From NCBI GenBank assembly GCA_028284565.1, contig JANQRM010000321.1, forward strand, positions 1 through 18,554: a stretch of 18,554 bases of DNA, read 5' to 3'. The notes beneath the pieces were generated by a model. The model saw only the letters and a program-made list of their open reading frames with translations. It made no database searches and had not been told where the DNA came from. The stretch is from Anaerolineae bacterium. GTDB taxonomy: Bacteria; Chloroflexota; Anaerolineae; Aggregatilineales; Phototrophicaceae. Of this stretch, positions 5,883-14,018 are shown piece by piece. The position numbers and the translations under genes were made by a program. Within the stretch, counting starts at the first letter, position 1; every line of letters starts with the position of its first letter.

Positions 5883-6949
5883 TACACTGACATTTCAATA
5901 CACACAGGCGTGGGGGTCTCTAAAATATCGCCAGTCGCCTTGAGTTCTCCGGTTTGCACGTCAATCTGAAAGGTGACAATCGTATCGGTATCTTGATTGG
6001 CAACCAGCATCCATTTGCCAGAGGGGTCGATATTGAAATCACGTGGGGTTTTGTCCTGTGTGGATTCATGACCAATGACTTGTAACATTCCAGTATCAGC
6101 ATCAAAAGCAAAGCAAGCGATGCTATCATGCCCACGATTGGAGGCGTACACAAATCTCCCTGATGGATGCACCCGAAGCGCGGCACAGGTGGTCTCATCG
6201 GAAAAGTCAGCAGGCAATGTCGACAGGATTTGCTGGGTCTCTAATACACCTGTCGCAGGGTCATAAGCGAGTAGCATCAGCGTCGAATCCAATTCATTGA
6301 GCGCGAATAACCACGCACCACTCGGATGCAATGCCAAATGTCGCACGCCAGCTCCTGCAGGAACGTCCACTGCCGAATGCGCTACCAACTTGCCATCTAC
6401 CACATCGTAGACCATGATTTTGTCGATGCCCAAATCCGCCACAAACGCGCGTTGTCCTTTCGCATCCATTATGACGCAATGGGCATGGGGGGCTTCTTGC
6501 CGATTGGGATTAACACTCTTGCCCGTATGTTGGATGTGCGTGCTAGCCAATTGCAATTGCCCATCATCATCCAGCGGATAGGCGACGACTGAACCACTGC
6601 CATAATTAGCGACCACCGCCAATTTGCCATCGGGGGAGACCGTCACATGACACGGGAAATCCCCAGCTGTGTTTTGTTGATTCAAACCTCGTAAAATACC
6701 TTCACTCATATCAAATTCATAAGCACTGATGACACCGTTCTCAACTTCGTGTATCACATACAAATTGTAACCATTCGGCGAGAGTGTCAGGTAGGTCGGA
6801 TTATCGACACCCTCAAGTCCTCCAATATGGCTCAATGAACCCGTCTCAGTGTCCAATTCATAAATATCAATACCTGATGCCTTGCCATCGACATGTCCCA
6901 TCGACATCGTATACGTCCCAACAAAGACAAGCGTGCGTGCTGTTGTCAT
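5879..6949 (-). CDS. Lactonase-family beta-propeller (6-phosphogluconolactonase-like)
   Basis: A protein of 356 residues, the normal length for the seven-bladed lactonase family. Family signatures are the first strand FVGTYT (~9-14), NPTYLTLSPNGYNLYVIHE (~50-68), ANYGSGSVVAYPL (~114-126), the QEAPHAHCV loop (~151-159), GVRHLALHPSG (~201-211), YASNRGHDSIACF (~268-280), TPRDFNIDPSGKWMLVANQDTDTI (~301-324) and PTPVCI. The E. coli relative hydrolyses 6-phosphogluconolactone in the oxidative pentose phosphate pathway; other members act on other sugar or muconolactones. No signal peptide, so cytosolic. TAGGAT lies 8 nt before the ATG. No other pentose phosphate gene is adjacent, so the exact substrate is inferred only. 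Confidence 0.85.
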   Translation of the reverse strand: MTTARTLVFVGTYTMSMGHVDGKASGIDIYELDTETGSLSHIGGLEGVDNPTYLTLSPNGYNLYVIHEVENGVISAYEFDMSEGILRGLNQQNTAGDFPCHVTVSPDGKLAVVANYGSGSVVAYPLDDDGQLQLASTHIQHTGKSVNPNRQEAPHAHCVIMDAKGQRAFVADLGIDKIMVYDVVDGKLVAHSAVDVPAGAGVRHLALHPSGAWLFALNELDSTLMLLAYDPATGVLETQQILSTLPADFSDETTCAALRVHPSGRFVYASNRGHDSIACFAFDADTGMLQVIGHESTQDKTPRDFNIDPSGKWMLVANQDTDTIVTFQIDVQTGELKATGDILETPTPVCIEMSVY

Positions 6950-7013
6950 AGTTAAAATCCTATAGATATAAAGTGAGAATAATCAACAAAAGTATAATAA
7001 CCACCATCAAATG

Positions 7014-7033
7014 TCTGACCTCTGAAATCTGAT
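7014..7033 (+). repeat. Dispersed 20-nt repeat, copy 1
   Basis: The motif TCTGACCTYTGAAWTCTGAT occurs here and again at 16989-17008 (18 of 20 identical). In both places it ends exactly 2 nt before the reverse-complement TAG stop of a minus-strand gene. Confidence 0.6.
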
Positions 7034-7035
7034 CG

Positions 7036-9609
7036 CTAGTTTAATATATCTTTGGCAATGTCTTGTAAAATCTGCTCTAGGGTTACACCCACATATTGCT
7101 CAACTACGGACTGCCAAGCATCTACACCGATCCGATCTTGTATGCGGTAAATCAAGGGCTGTAACAAATAGCGTTTAATAATGTTCTCGCTTCCTGAATA
7201 TATCTTGAGTTCTTGCTCTGCAAGCGGAGCAACAATGGGAATACATGCGTCGAATTGATGATCATGCCATAAGTAATTTGCGTAAGCGATAATCAAAACT
7301 GCAGGAAGCGAATATTCACGAGTGGCAACATCAACCCCTTTGATGAGAGCGATGTGTGCTTTGTGCAGATCATTTTGCAAGATATGGAGCTGGGAAAGTA
7401 AACCATAGAGATCAACAACGCCTTTGTAATCTTTGATGGTATCGTGCAATTGCAAACTGCGCTCAAAGGTTGCCTGTGCTTTGGGAAAATCTGTCATCAA
7501 CAGATATAAAAGTCCCTCGGATGTGAGTGTATAAGACAAACGCTCTAGCTCACCAATTTCCTCGCATATCTTACGACTTTCAACCAGCCATTGTTGAGCA
7601 TCCTCAAACTCTTCTTCATATATTGCCCACAGACTTAAAGTGGTTAAGCGACGTGCTTCACCTGCTCGATCCCCAATTGTTCGCTTGAGTCGCAAGCTAT
7701 AGTTGAGCAAATCTTTCGCCTCTGCCCGACGGTTAAGGCTCGTTTGGTCATAATACGTCACGGCAATATTGTTTGTGACCCGCGAAAGTCCCCGAAGGTC
7801 GCCCAATGTTTCAAAAAGATCAAGTGCATGCTGAAGATGAGCCATCGCATCATCCCCTGATAGCACAAGCCCGAGATAACTATGACAGCTTGCAACGAGA
7901 AACGGATTATTGATCTTTTGTGCATAAGCGAGGGCAGACTCTATAAAGGGTTTGGCTTGGGTCGAGGTCGATTGCATCATCCCTAACTGCACTTGCCCAT
8001 AGGCGAGTAAGGCATCATCCTGCTTGGCTTTGGCATGGGCAACTAATTGTTCGGCGGCATGAAGAGAGCGATCAATTTGCCCCAAACGATCCAAATAGAC
8101 CGATTGCCAGTAATACAACATCGGATGTGCATGTTGCTCAATAGCGCGTTCAACATAGGGAATGGCTTCCTGCGCTCTGGAAAGGGTTAACCAAAATTCA
8201 CCATTACTGAGCAATAGCGCAACACCCTGTTCAATTGCATTCCCATCTAACGACCAATCCAGTGCCGCCCAAATATTATCCGCCTCTTTGTCAAGTGCAT
8301 CCAGTGACTCTAGATAATGCCCCTTAAACATGCGGTCTGCATGAGTTTGCACATAAGTGACATAGGTTTGTAAATGCGCTTGTTTGGCATCATTCAATTG
8401 ATGATGGGCATCAAGTTGTTCGCGGGCATATTGGCGTACAAGCGGATGCAAATCATAGCGTCGTCCATGTCCATGACTGATGAGTGAGCGATTCAGGAGT
8501 GATTGTAGGGTGCGTATGGATGCCCCCGTGACAGATTGGAAGGTCTCGCGGGTGAAGCCTCCCCGAAAAACAGATGCCCACATAAAAGCCTGTTGCTCTT
8601 GTTTCGATAAACGCTTCCATGTCGGGTCAATTACCGCATGAATACTGCGTTGACGCTCTGGCATATCGTGCATTTCAGCACTGAGAAAATCGAGATTGGC
8701 TTCAATTTCGTCCGCAATTTCAGAAACCGAAAGCGTATCAATCCATGTTGCCGCCAAGATGATTCCCAGTGGCAATCCACCAACCAGTTTGACAATTCGC
8801 TGAACGTCAGTGGGGTCGAATTCATCGACTGCAATTTCAGGTCGCATCATGCTAGCAACTTCAACAAATAGAGTAACCGCTTCATGGATAACAGGTTGCA
8901 GATAAAAGACGGTTTCCACGCGCAAGTTGAGGCGTTCTCGACTCGTGACAAGTAGCGTGATATGCGGTGCAACTTCCAATAGATCAGATAACAATCTCGC
9001 ACCCGAAAGCACATGCTCAAAGTTATCAAAAATCAGGAATAAAGACTTCTCTCGACAATAATTAAAGAAGACATCTTGAGCCGACATGGAACCGTTACGT
9101 TGTAGCCCTAGGGTGCGGATGGCAAGTTGGGCAATATCATCTGCGTTGCGTATCAGCGTGAGGTCAATAAACACTGCACCATCGTAATAATGCTCTTGAA
9201 CTTGATGTGCCAATTCCAGCGATAAACGTGACTTCCCCATACCCCCTGTTGCCACCAAGGTAATCAGACGAATCGTCTTGTCTGCTAACCAATCAACCAG
9301 CTTGTGCAATTCATCCTCACGCCCAAGGAAAGGACCCGTTGTGAGGGGCAGTCGGTTTAGTAGAGGTTTTGGAGTGACGGAATCCGGCTCATCAATCAAA
9401 CCCCATTCGCGGGCAAGTGCAATGGCTTCGATTCGTCGGCTGGTTCCCAATTTGCTGTAGATTTGTTTGTTATACCAGCGCACGGTTTCTTTGGTGATGA
9501 ATAAGGTATCGGCAATTTCTTGATTCGATAAACCCTCTGCCATCAGAGAGATGATTTCAAGTTCACGTGCCTTAAATTCATCGAGGGGTCCCGATAAGGG
9601 TTCGGTCAT
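7036..9609 (-). CDS. LuxR-HTH / NB-ARC STAND ATPase / TPR transcriptional regulator
   Basis: A regulator of 857 residues from ATG 9609 (AGGA 10 nt upstream); a GTG at 9615 would add two residues but has only 4-nt spacing. Unlike MalT-type regulators, the LuxR helix-turn-helix is N-terminal (~12-72: RELEIISLMAEGLSNQEIAD, then TKETVRWYNKQIYSKLGTSR). The P-loop ATPase follows, with Walker A ATGGMGKS (~120-127), a Walker B strand LFLIFDN (~190-196), sensor TSRERL (~222-227) and GGLPLG (~277-282). A winged-helix region comes next (~340-400), and then a long TPR superhelix to the C-terminus. In STAND proteins a ligand bound to the repeats triggers nucleotide exchange and oligomerisation. The gene is divergent from a secreted protein; an inverted repeat lies in the shared upstream region. 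Confidence 0.9.
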   Translation of the reverse strand: MTEPLSGPLDEFKARELEIISLMAEGLSNQEIADTLFITKETVRWYNKQIYSKLGTSRRIEAIALAREWGLIDEPDSVTPKPLLNRLPLTTGPFLGREDELHKLVDWLADKTIRLITLVATGGMGKSRLSLELAHQVQEHYYDGAVFIDLTLIRNADDIAQLAIRTLGLQRNGSMSAQDVFFNYCREKSLFLIFDNFEHVLSGARLLSDLLEVAPHITLLVTSRERLNLRVETVFYLQPVIHEAVTLFVEVASMMRPEIAVDEFDPTDVQRIVKLVGGLPLGIILAATWIDTLSVSEIADEIEANLDFLSAEMHDMPERQRSIHAVIDPTWKRLSKQEQQAFMWASVFRGGFTRETFQSVTGASIRTLQSLLNRSLISHGHGRRYDLHPLVRQYAREQLDAHHQLNDAKQAHLQTYVTYVQTHADRMFKGHYLESLDALDKEADNIWAALDWSLDGNAIEQGVALLLSNGEFWLTLSRAQEAIPYVERAIEQHAHPMLYYWQSVYLDRLGQIDRSLHAAEQLVAHAKAKQDDALLAYGQVQLGMMQSTSTQAKPFIESALAYAQKINNPFLVASCHSYLGLVLSGDDAMAHLQHALDLFETLGDLRGLSRVTNNIAVTYYDQTSLNRRAEAKDLLNYSLRLKRTIGDRAGEARRLTTLSLWAIYEEEFEDAQQWLVESRKICEEIGELERLSYTLTSEGLLYLLMTDFPKAQATFERSLQLHDTIKDYKGVVDLYGLLSQLHILQNDLHKAHIALIKGVDVATREYSLPAVLIIAYANYLWHDHQFDACIPIVAPLAEQELKIYSGSENIIKRYLLQPLIYRIQDRIGVDAWQSVVEQYVGVTLEQILQDIAKDILN

Positions 9610-9649
9610 GGACACAAATTCCTGTCGATTAATCTCCCTAAATAATCAT

Positions 9650-9678
9650 ACTGATGATAAGCCTATATGACCATCAGT
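9650..9678. promoter_or_regulatory. Inverted repeat, candidate operator between divergent genes
   Basis: ACTGATG (9650-9656) and CATCAGT (9672-9678) are perfect 7-nt inverted arms separated by 15 nt (22-bp centre spacing). They lie 41 bp upstream of the LuxR/STAND regulator and 117 bp upstream of the secreted protein. The spacing would place both half-sites on one face of the helix, which suits a dimeric regulator. No match to a known box is claimed. Confidence 0.35.
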
Positions 9679-9794
9679 CCTCTAAAATCATCTGCAATTT
9701 ACATTCCCTTTACAAAGTCTACCGAATTTCTACGTAATCCTTTGCTTTGATAGAGATGTCAAACAATAACATCCTATCCAAAGGAGACAGCAAC

Positions 9795-10307
9795 ATGCTT
9801 CGCAAAACAGTTACCACACTCAGCATTACCGCACTCATGGTCACAGGTGCATTGGGAATCACAATGGCACAAGATGAACCCACAGACACCCCAGAACGCC
9901 CGCCCCGTGTACTACAGGTGGAACGCCAAATCAGTCAATTATTCGTTATTGCTGATGTCTTTGGTATGTCGCTCGACGAACTGGCAACCTACGTTGAAGG
10001 CGGTGGCACACTCGCAGACCTTGCAGAAGAACAAGGCATTGAAATCGAAGCTATTCAGGAACAATTACAAGCCGCACGTCAAGAAGCCATGATTGAACGA
10101 GTGAATCAAGCCGTAGTCGATGGTGAACTGACACAAGAACAAGCGGATGCCATCATCGCAGGCATTGAAAGTGGCTTAGACCTTGATGTCTTCAGGCGGC
10201 GCGGTGGACGACGTGGCGGACCTGGACGTGGACATGGCAACTTCGGCTTTGGCTTTGGCAACCCCAATGCTCCCGATACGAATAGCGATACTTCCTCTGA
10301 CTCCTAA
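9795..10307 (+). CDS. Secreted small protein with Arg/Gly-rich tail
   Basis: A protein of 170 residues from ATG 9795, preceded by AAAGGAG at ~8 nt; an in-frame upstream ATG at 9747 lacks this and would bury the signal peptide. Residues 1-25 are a signal peptide (LRKTVTTLSITALMVTGALGITMAQ, likely cut after AMA or TMA). A Pro/Glu/Asp linker follows, then an acidic helical region ~40-130 with 'lt-eqAd-i--gi' repeats similar to small secreted helical families such as DUF2680 (EQGIEIEAIQEQLQAARQEA, then VVDGELTQEQADAIIAGIE). A basic RG-rich stretch comes last (RRRGGRRGGPGRGHG, ~134-148) with a GFGFGNPN turn and a Ser/Asp-rich end. The RG-rich part could bind nucleic acid or anionic polymer; this is inference. 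A strong terminator follows. Confidence 0.75.
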   Translation: MLRKTVTTLSITALMVTGALGITMAQDEPTDTPERPPRVLQVERQISQLFVIADVFGMSLDELATYVEGGGTLADLAEEQGIEIEAIQEQLQAARQEAMIERVNQAVVDGELTQEQADAIIAGIESGLDLDVFRRRGGRRGGPGRGHGNFGFGFGNPNAPDTNSDTSSDS

Positions 10308-10337
10308 GAACGAGTCAACAACACCTCCCTTTGATGT

Positions 10338-10365
10338 AGTGTGGGATGACCTCCCACACTTTTTT
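10338..10365 (+). terminator. Rho-independent terminator
   Basis: AGTGTGGGA (10338-10346) and TCCCACACT (10352-10360) form a 9-bp perfect stem with a 5-nt loop, followed by TTTTT (10361-10365). It ends the secreted-protein transcript. Confidence 0.9.
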
Positions 10366-10390
10366 GTTGTTCCAACTGAAGACAAAACGG

Positions 10391-10396
10391 TATAGT
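10391..10396 (+). promoter_or_regulatory. Putative -10 element for the dehydrogenase pseudogene
   Basis: TATAGT in the context CGGTATAGT, 59 bp upstream of the start codon and just after the terminator. A TTGTTC is 18 bp upstream, a weak -35. The CGG context is shared with the TATAAT at 4081-4086. Confidence 0.3.
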
Positions 10397-10454
10397 TTGA
10401 ATCCTTAAAATTGATTCGGCTCGGTGATATTCGGTTCGATTGAGGAGATTTATG

Positions 10455-11219
10455 ATGGCAGTTAGTACGATGATTATCGGGGCAGGTGGTCGAGGCGATG
10501 CTTATAGTCAATTTGCATTGGATTATCCTCATGAATTGGAAGTTGTCGCTGTGGCTGAACCAGATGAATTACGGCGACATCGGCTGGTAACCCGACATGA
10601 CATTGCGCCAGATATGATTTTTGATAGCTGGGAGTCTGCGTTGGCATCTGGCAAAAAACTGGCTGATACAATGATTAACTGCACTCAAGATCGTCAACAT
10701 TTTGCGTCAACAATGCAGATGCTTGAGCACGGTTATGATGTGCTCCTAGAAAAACCGATGTCGCCCGTCTTGCACGAAAATATTCAGCTCATTCAAAAAG
10801 CCGAAGATGAGGGTAGTCACCTCCAAATTTGTCATGTCCTCCGTTACAGTCCCTTTTGGCAGAAGATGCTTGAGATTGTCGAATCGAATGTATTGGGGCG
10901 CATTGTCTCCCTGACTCATCGAGAGAATTTGATCTTCTGGCATATGGCACACAGCTTCGTGCGGGGCAATTGGCGCAAGGAAGCCACGTCAGGTCCCATG
11001 ATTTTGTCGAAGTGTTGTCATGACTTTGATATTCTTCTCTGGTTGCTTAAACAAGAGGTGGTGTGCCTGATGATAGCATTACCACCGCGTGCGAATCCTT
11101 AGAAAGTCATCTGCTTTGCAATTGCGGCGGAGGAATCGCGCTTGAAACATTCCGTGATTTATATGCCCGATTATCGACAGCGTGTGGAAGCTGAAGCGTG
11201 GGACATACACGAATCTTGA
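10455..11219 (+). pseudogene. Degraded Gfo/Idh/MocA family dehydrogenase
   Basis: GAGGAG is 7 nt before ATG 10455 (another ATG at 10452). The N-terminal ~200 residues are a good Gfo/Idh/MocA enzyme: Rossmann loop MIIGAGGRG, EKP motif (YDVLLEKPMS), HVLRYSPFW, and SKCCHDFDILLWLL at ~187-200. Normal proteins of this kind run to 330-430 residues. Here the frame ends at a TAG at 11100-11102. A frame-shifted stretch (11057-11113) reads GGVPDDSITTACESLESHL, and a second shift returns to the original frame for FAIAAEESRLKHSVIYMPDY and a stop at 11217-11219. These two pieces fit the family's C-terminus ('sLeSHLlaFAaEesR'). About 100-170 residues between them and the Rossmann part are missing. I therefore call it a pseudogene; a sequencing error cannot explain the missing middle. 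Confidence 0.75.
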
Positions 11220-11346
11220 ATTCCTTTTGTATACACGTTTTGATTATACTGGCGACTGTCAATGAGCGTGGATGAATCCGAGATAACCGATCCGTGAAAA
11301 CTTTGGTGTTGAATATACGCTGAGGTTCAATAAAAGGAGGGAAGTG

Positions 11347-12312
11347 ATGAATATTCGTGGGATTGGCAAGGATGTAAGCGGGGGCTATGTTAGCGGACAT
11401 CTGGACCGACTCGAATCGATGCTGTCGTATTATAAGAAGTTAGGCTACGACGTAGCAGAGTTGGGAATAACAGGACTAAATGTCATCATCAATGGTTCGT
11501 TATCTCATCCACGCCTAAACCAGATTAAAGAGCTACTCGCGCGCTTTCCATTTCGCTATACGGTACATGCGCCGAATCGAACCAATCTTGCCTATGGTGC
11601 GAATCATGAGCTAGAGCAATCAGTCTTGTTGGCATGTATCGAATTTTGTGCGGAGATTGGTGCGAAGACCTTGGTCTATCATAGTGGTTTGCAAGCGTTG
11701 GATTTGGCGCGAACTCGGACGATTACGCTACCAGACGATGACACCTTGAAGCGAGGAGAGGAACAAGAGATAACTGCATTGCGAGAAATTGCACCTATCG
11801 CACAAGACGCGGATGTAGTCATCGGCATGGAAAATGGTGACCCGCATCTATGGGAATATGCCTTAATGAAAGACAACCGGAAATCATCGGATGACCTGCC
11901 CAAATACCACGCGCGCCTGCGTATCCAGCCCATCATCGACCAGCTTGAAGCAATCGATCATCCGAATGTTGGCATGACACTCGATTTAGCCCATCTGCAT
12001 TTAGCAACTCATGCCTTGGGTGAGGATTATGTAGAGGCGGTTGCCTTGGCGAATCCGTGGGTGAAACATCTGCATATGAATGACAACTTCGGTAAGTTGG
12101 ATGTTGGATTTGATAGTGAACTGGACCGCTTGCCCTATGGTGAAGCGGATTTGCATCTCCCGCCGGGGTGGGGTGCGATTCCTTATCAAGAAGCCTTTGC
12201 CCAATTACCAGATTATGATGGCGACCTCATCCTAGAAATTAAGTATCCCTATTGGGATCATTTTGGCGAGGCACTACAGAATACTAAACAACTTCTTGGT
12301 AGAAAAACTTAG
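11347..12312 (+). CDS. Sugar phosphate isomerase/epimerase (AP endonuclease 2-like TIM barrel)
   Basis: A protein of 321 residues from ATG 11347, with AGGAGG 6 nt upstream (a GTG at 11344 is a poorer start). It is a xylose-isomerase-like TIM barrel. The metal-binding and catalytic positions appear in order at the strand ends: E38 (VAELGI), H74 (YTVHAPN), H112 (VYHSG), E162 (GMENGD), D213 and H216 (TLDLAHLHL), H241/H243 (KHLHMND) and E297 (LILEIKY). Such enzymes isomerise or epimerise keto sugars or act as dehydratases with a divalent metal; the substrate is not predictable. It lies 127 bp after the decayed dehydrogenase, a pairing often seen in sugar or inositol catabolic operons. Its stop codon overlaps that of the convergent SDR gene by 4 nt. 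Confidence 0.85.
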   Translation: MNIRGIGKDVSGGYVSGHLDRLESMLSYYKKLGYDVAELGITGLNVIINGSLSHPRLNQIKELLARFPFRYTVHAPNRTNLAYGANHELEQSVLLACIEFCAEIGAKTLVYHSGLQALDLARTRTITLPDDDTLKRGEEQEITALREIAPIAQDADVVIGMENGDPHLWEYALMKDNRKSSDDLPKYHARLRIQPIIDQLEAIDHPNVGMTLDLAHLHLATHALGEDYVEAVALANPWVKHLHMNDNFGKLDVGFDSELDRLPYGEADLHLPPGWGAIPYQEAFAQLPDYDGDLILEIKYPYWDHFGEALQNTKQLLGRKT

Positions 12313-13046
12313 GCTAAAAATTGCCCCCCATCAATTGGCACAACCACACCCGTAATGAAAGGCTGACGAAGCAAGTAGACAGCAGTCTCAGCGACCATTT
12401 CAGCATTCCCAGCACATTTCAATGGGACATGCGCTTGTGCAAGATTATCCAAATAGCTTCGGTCTTTGCCGGGTGGGGGTAAGATTGCGCCGAGTGCGAC
12501 ACCATTCACCCGAATACTGGGAGCCAATTCTAACGCAAGCATCTCCGTCATCGTCCACAAACCGTTTTTCGTTAGTCGATAGACAAAGTGGTCAGTCTCA
12601 GGATGACGGACTCGCGCATCCAACACGTTGATAATTGCACCCTCATGATTGTCCTTCTGCGCTTGGGCAAAGTCCCGACTCAGCAGATAAGGAGCGCGTA
12701 GATTCACTGACATTAGTTTGTCGAACTCATCACAATCACTATTATTAAAAGTATCCGTTTCAGGGAAGATAGCGGCGCTGTTGATGAGGATGTCCACCTG
12801 TCCGAAGTGGTCGATAGCCTTTGGAATCACGGTATGTAGTGCGTCCTTATCTCCTAGATTCGCCGAATGAATCTCGGCTTGTACACCGAATTGTTGTGCA
12901 TCGGCTTGTGTCTCTATGGCAGGACCATCTGAACGTCCATAGTGAATCAGCACATTACAACCTGCTTCAGCCAAAGCCAGTGTAAAGGCACGTCCGACAC
13001 GGACCGCACCACCTGTCACAATCGCATTTTTCCCTGTTAGATTCAT
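12309..13046 (-). CDS. Pteridine-reductase-like short-chain dehydrogenase (PTR1/FolM type)
   Basis: A 245-residue SDR with TGGAVRVG (11-18) as the cofactor loop, a strand NVLIHYGRSD (31-40) that suggests NADPH preference, NSAA (89-92), N115 and the active-site pair Y156-x3-K160. The usual catalytic Ser is missing: the position reads INVLDARV, so D143 stands 13 residues before Y156. As I recall it, pteridine reductase 1 uses exactly D181, Y194 and K198 with the same spacing, and also has the TGxxxRxG cofactor loop and the LHYHRS strand. I therefore infer a pteridine (dihydropterin, dihydromonapterin) reductase-like enzyme rather than a sugar dehydrogenase. AGGA lies 8 nt before the ATG. The neighbouring genes give no folate context, so the substrate is not proved. 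Confidence 0.75.
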   Translation of the reverse strand: MNLTGKNAIVTGGAVRVGRAFTLALAEAGCNVLIHYGRSDGPAIETQADAQQFGVQAEIHSANLGDKDALHTVIPKAIDHFGQVDILINSAAIFPETDTFNNSDCDEFDKLMSVNLRAPYLLSRDFAQAQKDNHEGAIINVLDARVRHPETDHFVYRLTKNGLWTMTEMLALELAPSIRVNGVALGAILPPPGKDRSYLDNLAQAHVPLKCAGNAEMVAETAVYLLRQPFITGVVVPIDGGQFLA

Positions 13047-13143
13047 GCTTCCAATCCTATTCAGTAGTCTTTTTGTGATTGTAACGTAGAGTTAAACCCT
13101 CGACGATGTTCGTCACCAATAAAACCATTTTTCACCAGTTTAA

Positions 13144-13171
13144 TTGTAACCAAGTAAGTTTCAATTATACT
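13144..13171 (+). promoter_or_regulatory. Putative promoter of classical SDR gene
   Basis: TTGTAA (13144-13149) and TATACT (13166-13171) with a 16-bp spacer; predicted transcription begins ~36 nt before the ATG at 13215. The -10 is good and the -35 is only partly matched. Confidence 0.4.
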
Positions 13172-13214
13172 GTGTTGTCTATAGACTGGCTATTAACGAC
13201 AAAGGAGCAATGTA

Positions 13215-13964
13215 ATGGGTAAGTTGAATGGTAAAGTCGCTGTTGTGACGGGAGGGAACAGTGGAATTGGTTTGGCTACCGCGCGAGCTTTTATCAATGA
13301 AGGTGCAAAGGTTGTTATTTTCGGACGTAGCCAAGCCTCGCTCGATTCGGCAGTGGGTGAGTTAGGTGAGAATGCGATTGCTGTGCAAGGGGATGTTTCC
13401 AATCTCAGTGACCTTGACCGCCTCTTTGCTACAACCCAAGAGACTTTCGGCAACGTCGATATTGTCTTTGCGAATGCAGGTGTTGCACCTGTTATGCCAC
13501 TCTCGATTGCGACTGAAGAACACTTCGAGCAGGTCATGAATATCAATGTGAAGGGTGTTTACTTCACCGTGCAGAAAGCCTTGCCTGTACTCAATGATGG
13601 TGCATCCATCATCCTTAACACCTCCATTGTCAACGAAAAGGGCTTCCCCAATTTCACTGTCTACTCCGCCAGCAAAGCGGCAGTGCGGTCATTCGCTCGT
13701 ACCCTCTCCGCTGAATTGGCAGAACGTGGTATCCGTGTCAATGCTGTCTCGCCCGGCATGGTAGAAACACCAATCTTTGGCAAAATGGGCTTATCACAGG
13801 AAGAAGCGTCACAATTCGGTGAATCCGTCGTCCAACAGATTCCGATGCACCGTGTAGGTCGCCCAGAAGAAATCGCCAATGCCGTTCTCTTTCTCGCCTC
13901 CGATGACTCATCTTATGTCCTCGGCACGGAACTCCCCGTCGATGGTGGCATCGCTCAACTCTGA
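13215..13964 (+). CDS. Classical short-chain dehydrogenase/reductase
   Basis: A 249-residue classical SDR with every signature: TGGNSGIG (12-19), strand-end FGRS suggesting NADP(H), D60 (QGDVSN), NAG (87-89), N111, S137 (NTSIV), Y150 and K154 in YSASK, then the RVNAVSPGMVETP loop and the C-terminal GTELPVDGG. It is a tetrameric-type oxidoreductase of the FabG/glucose-dehydrogenase group; the substrate is unknown. AAAGGAG (13201-13207) lies 7 nt before ATG 13215. An ATG at 13210 is immediately followed by TAA and overlaps the real start region (ATGTAATG). The gene is monocistronic and ends in a strong hairpin shared with the convergent dehalogenase. Confidence 0.9.
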   Translation: MGKLNGKVAVVTGGNSGIGLATARAFINEGAKVVIFGRSQASLDSAVGELGENAIAVQGDVSNLSDLDRLFATTQETFGNVDIVFANAGVAPVMPLSIATEEHFEQVMNINVKGVYFTVQKALPVLNDGASIILNTSIVNEKGFPNFTVYSASKAAVRSFARTLSAELAERGIRVNAVSPGMVETPIFGKMGLSQEEASQFGESVVQQIPMHRVGRPEEIANAVLFLASDDSSYVLGTELPVDGGIAQL

Positions 13965-13974
13965 TCAGCAATCT

Positions 13975-14003
13975 CATGGGGATGGCTCACGACCGTCCCC
14001 ATG
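13975..14003. terminator. Strong hairpin between convergent genes, no U-run
   Basis: CATGGGGATGG (13975-13985) pairs with CCGTCCCCATG (13993-14003): 11 bp with one G-U wobble and a 7-nt loop. The flanks CAAT and ATTG extend the pairing after a 2-nt bulge. Neither strand has a T-run after the stem, so it is not a canonical intrinsic terminator. It may stop polymerase from both sides or protect 3' ends. Confidence 0.5.
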
Positions 14004-14018
14004 ATTGATACTCTTTGC

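Noticed and set aside
13210..13215. ATG-TAA minimal ORF as a regulatory start-stop element
   Set aside because: It is only 2 nt from the ribosome binding site and the ATG at 13215 is correctly spaced, so it is probably chance.
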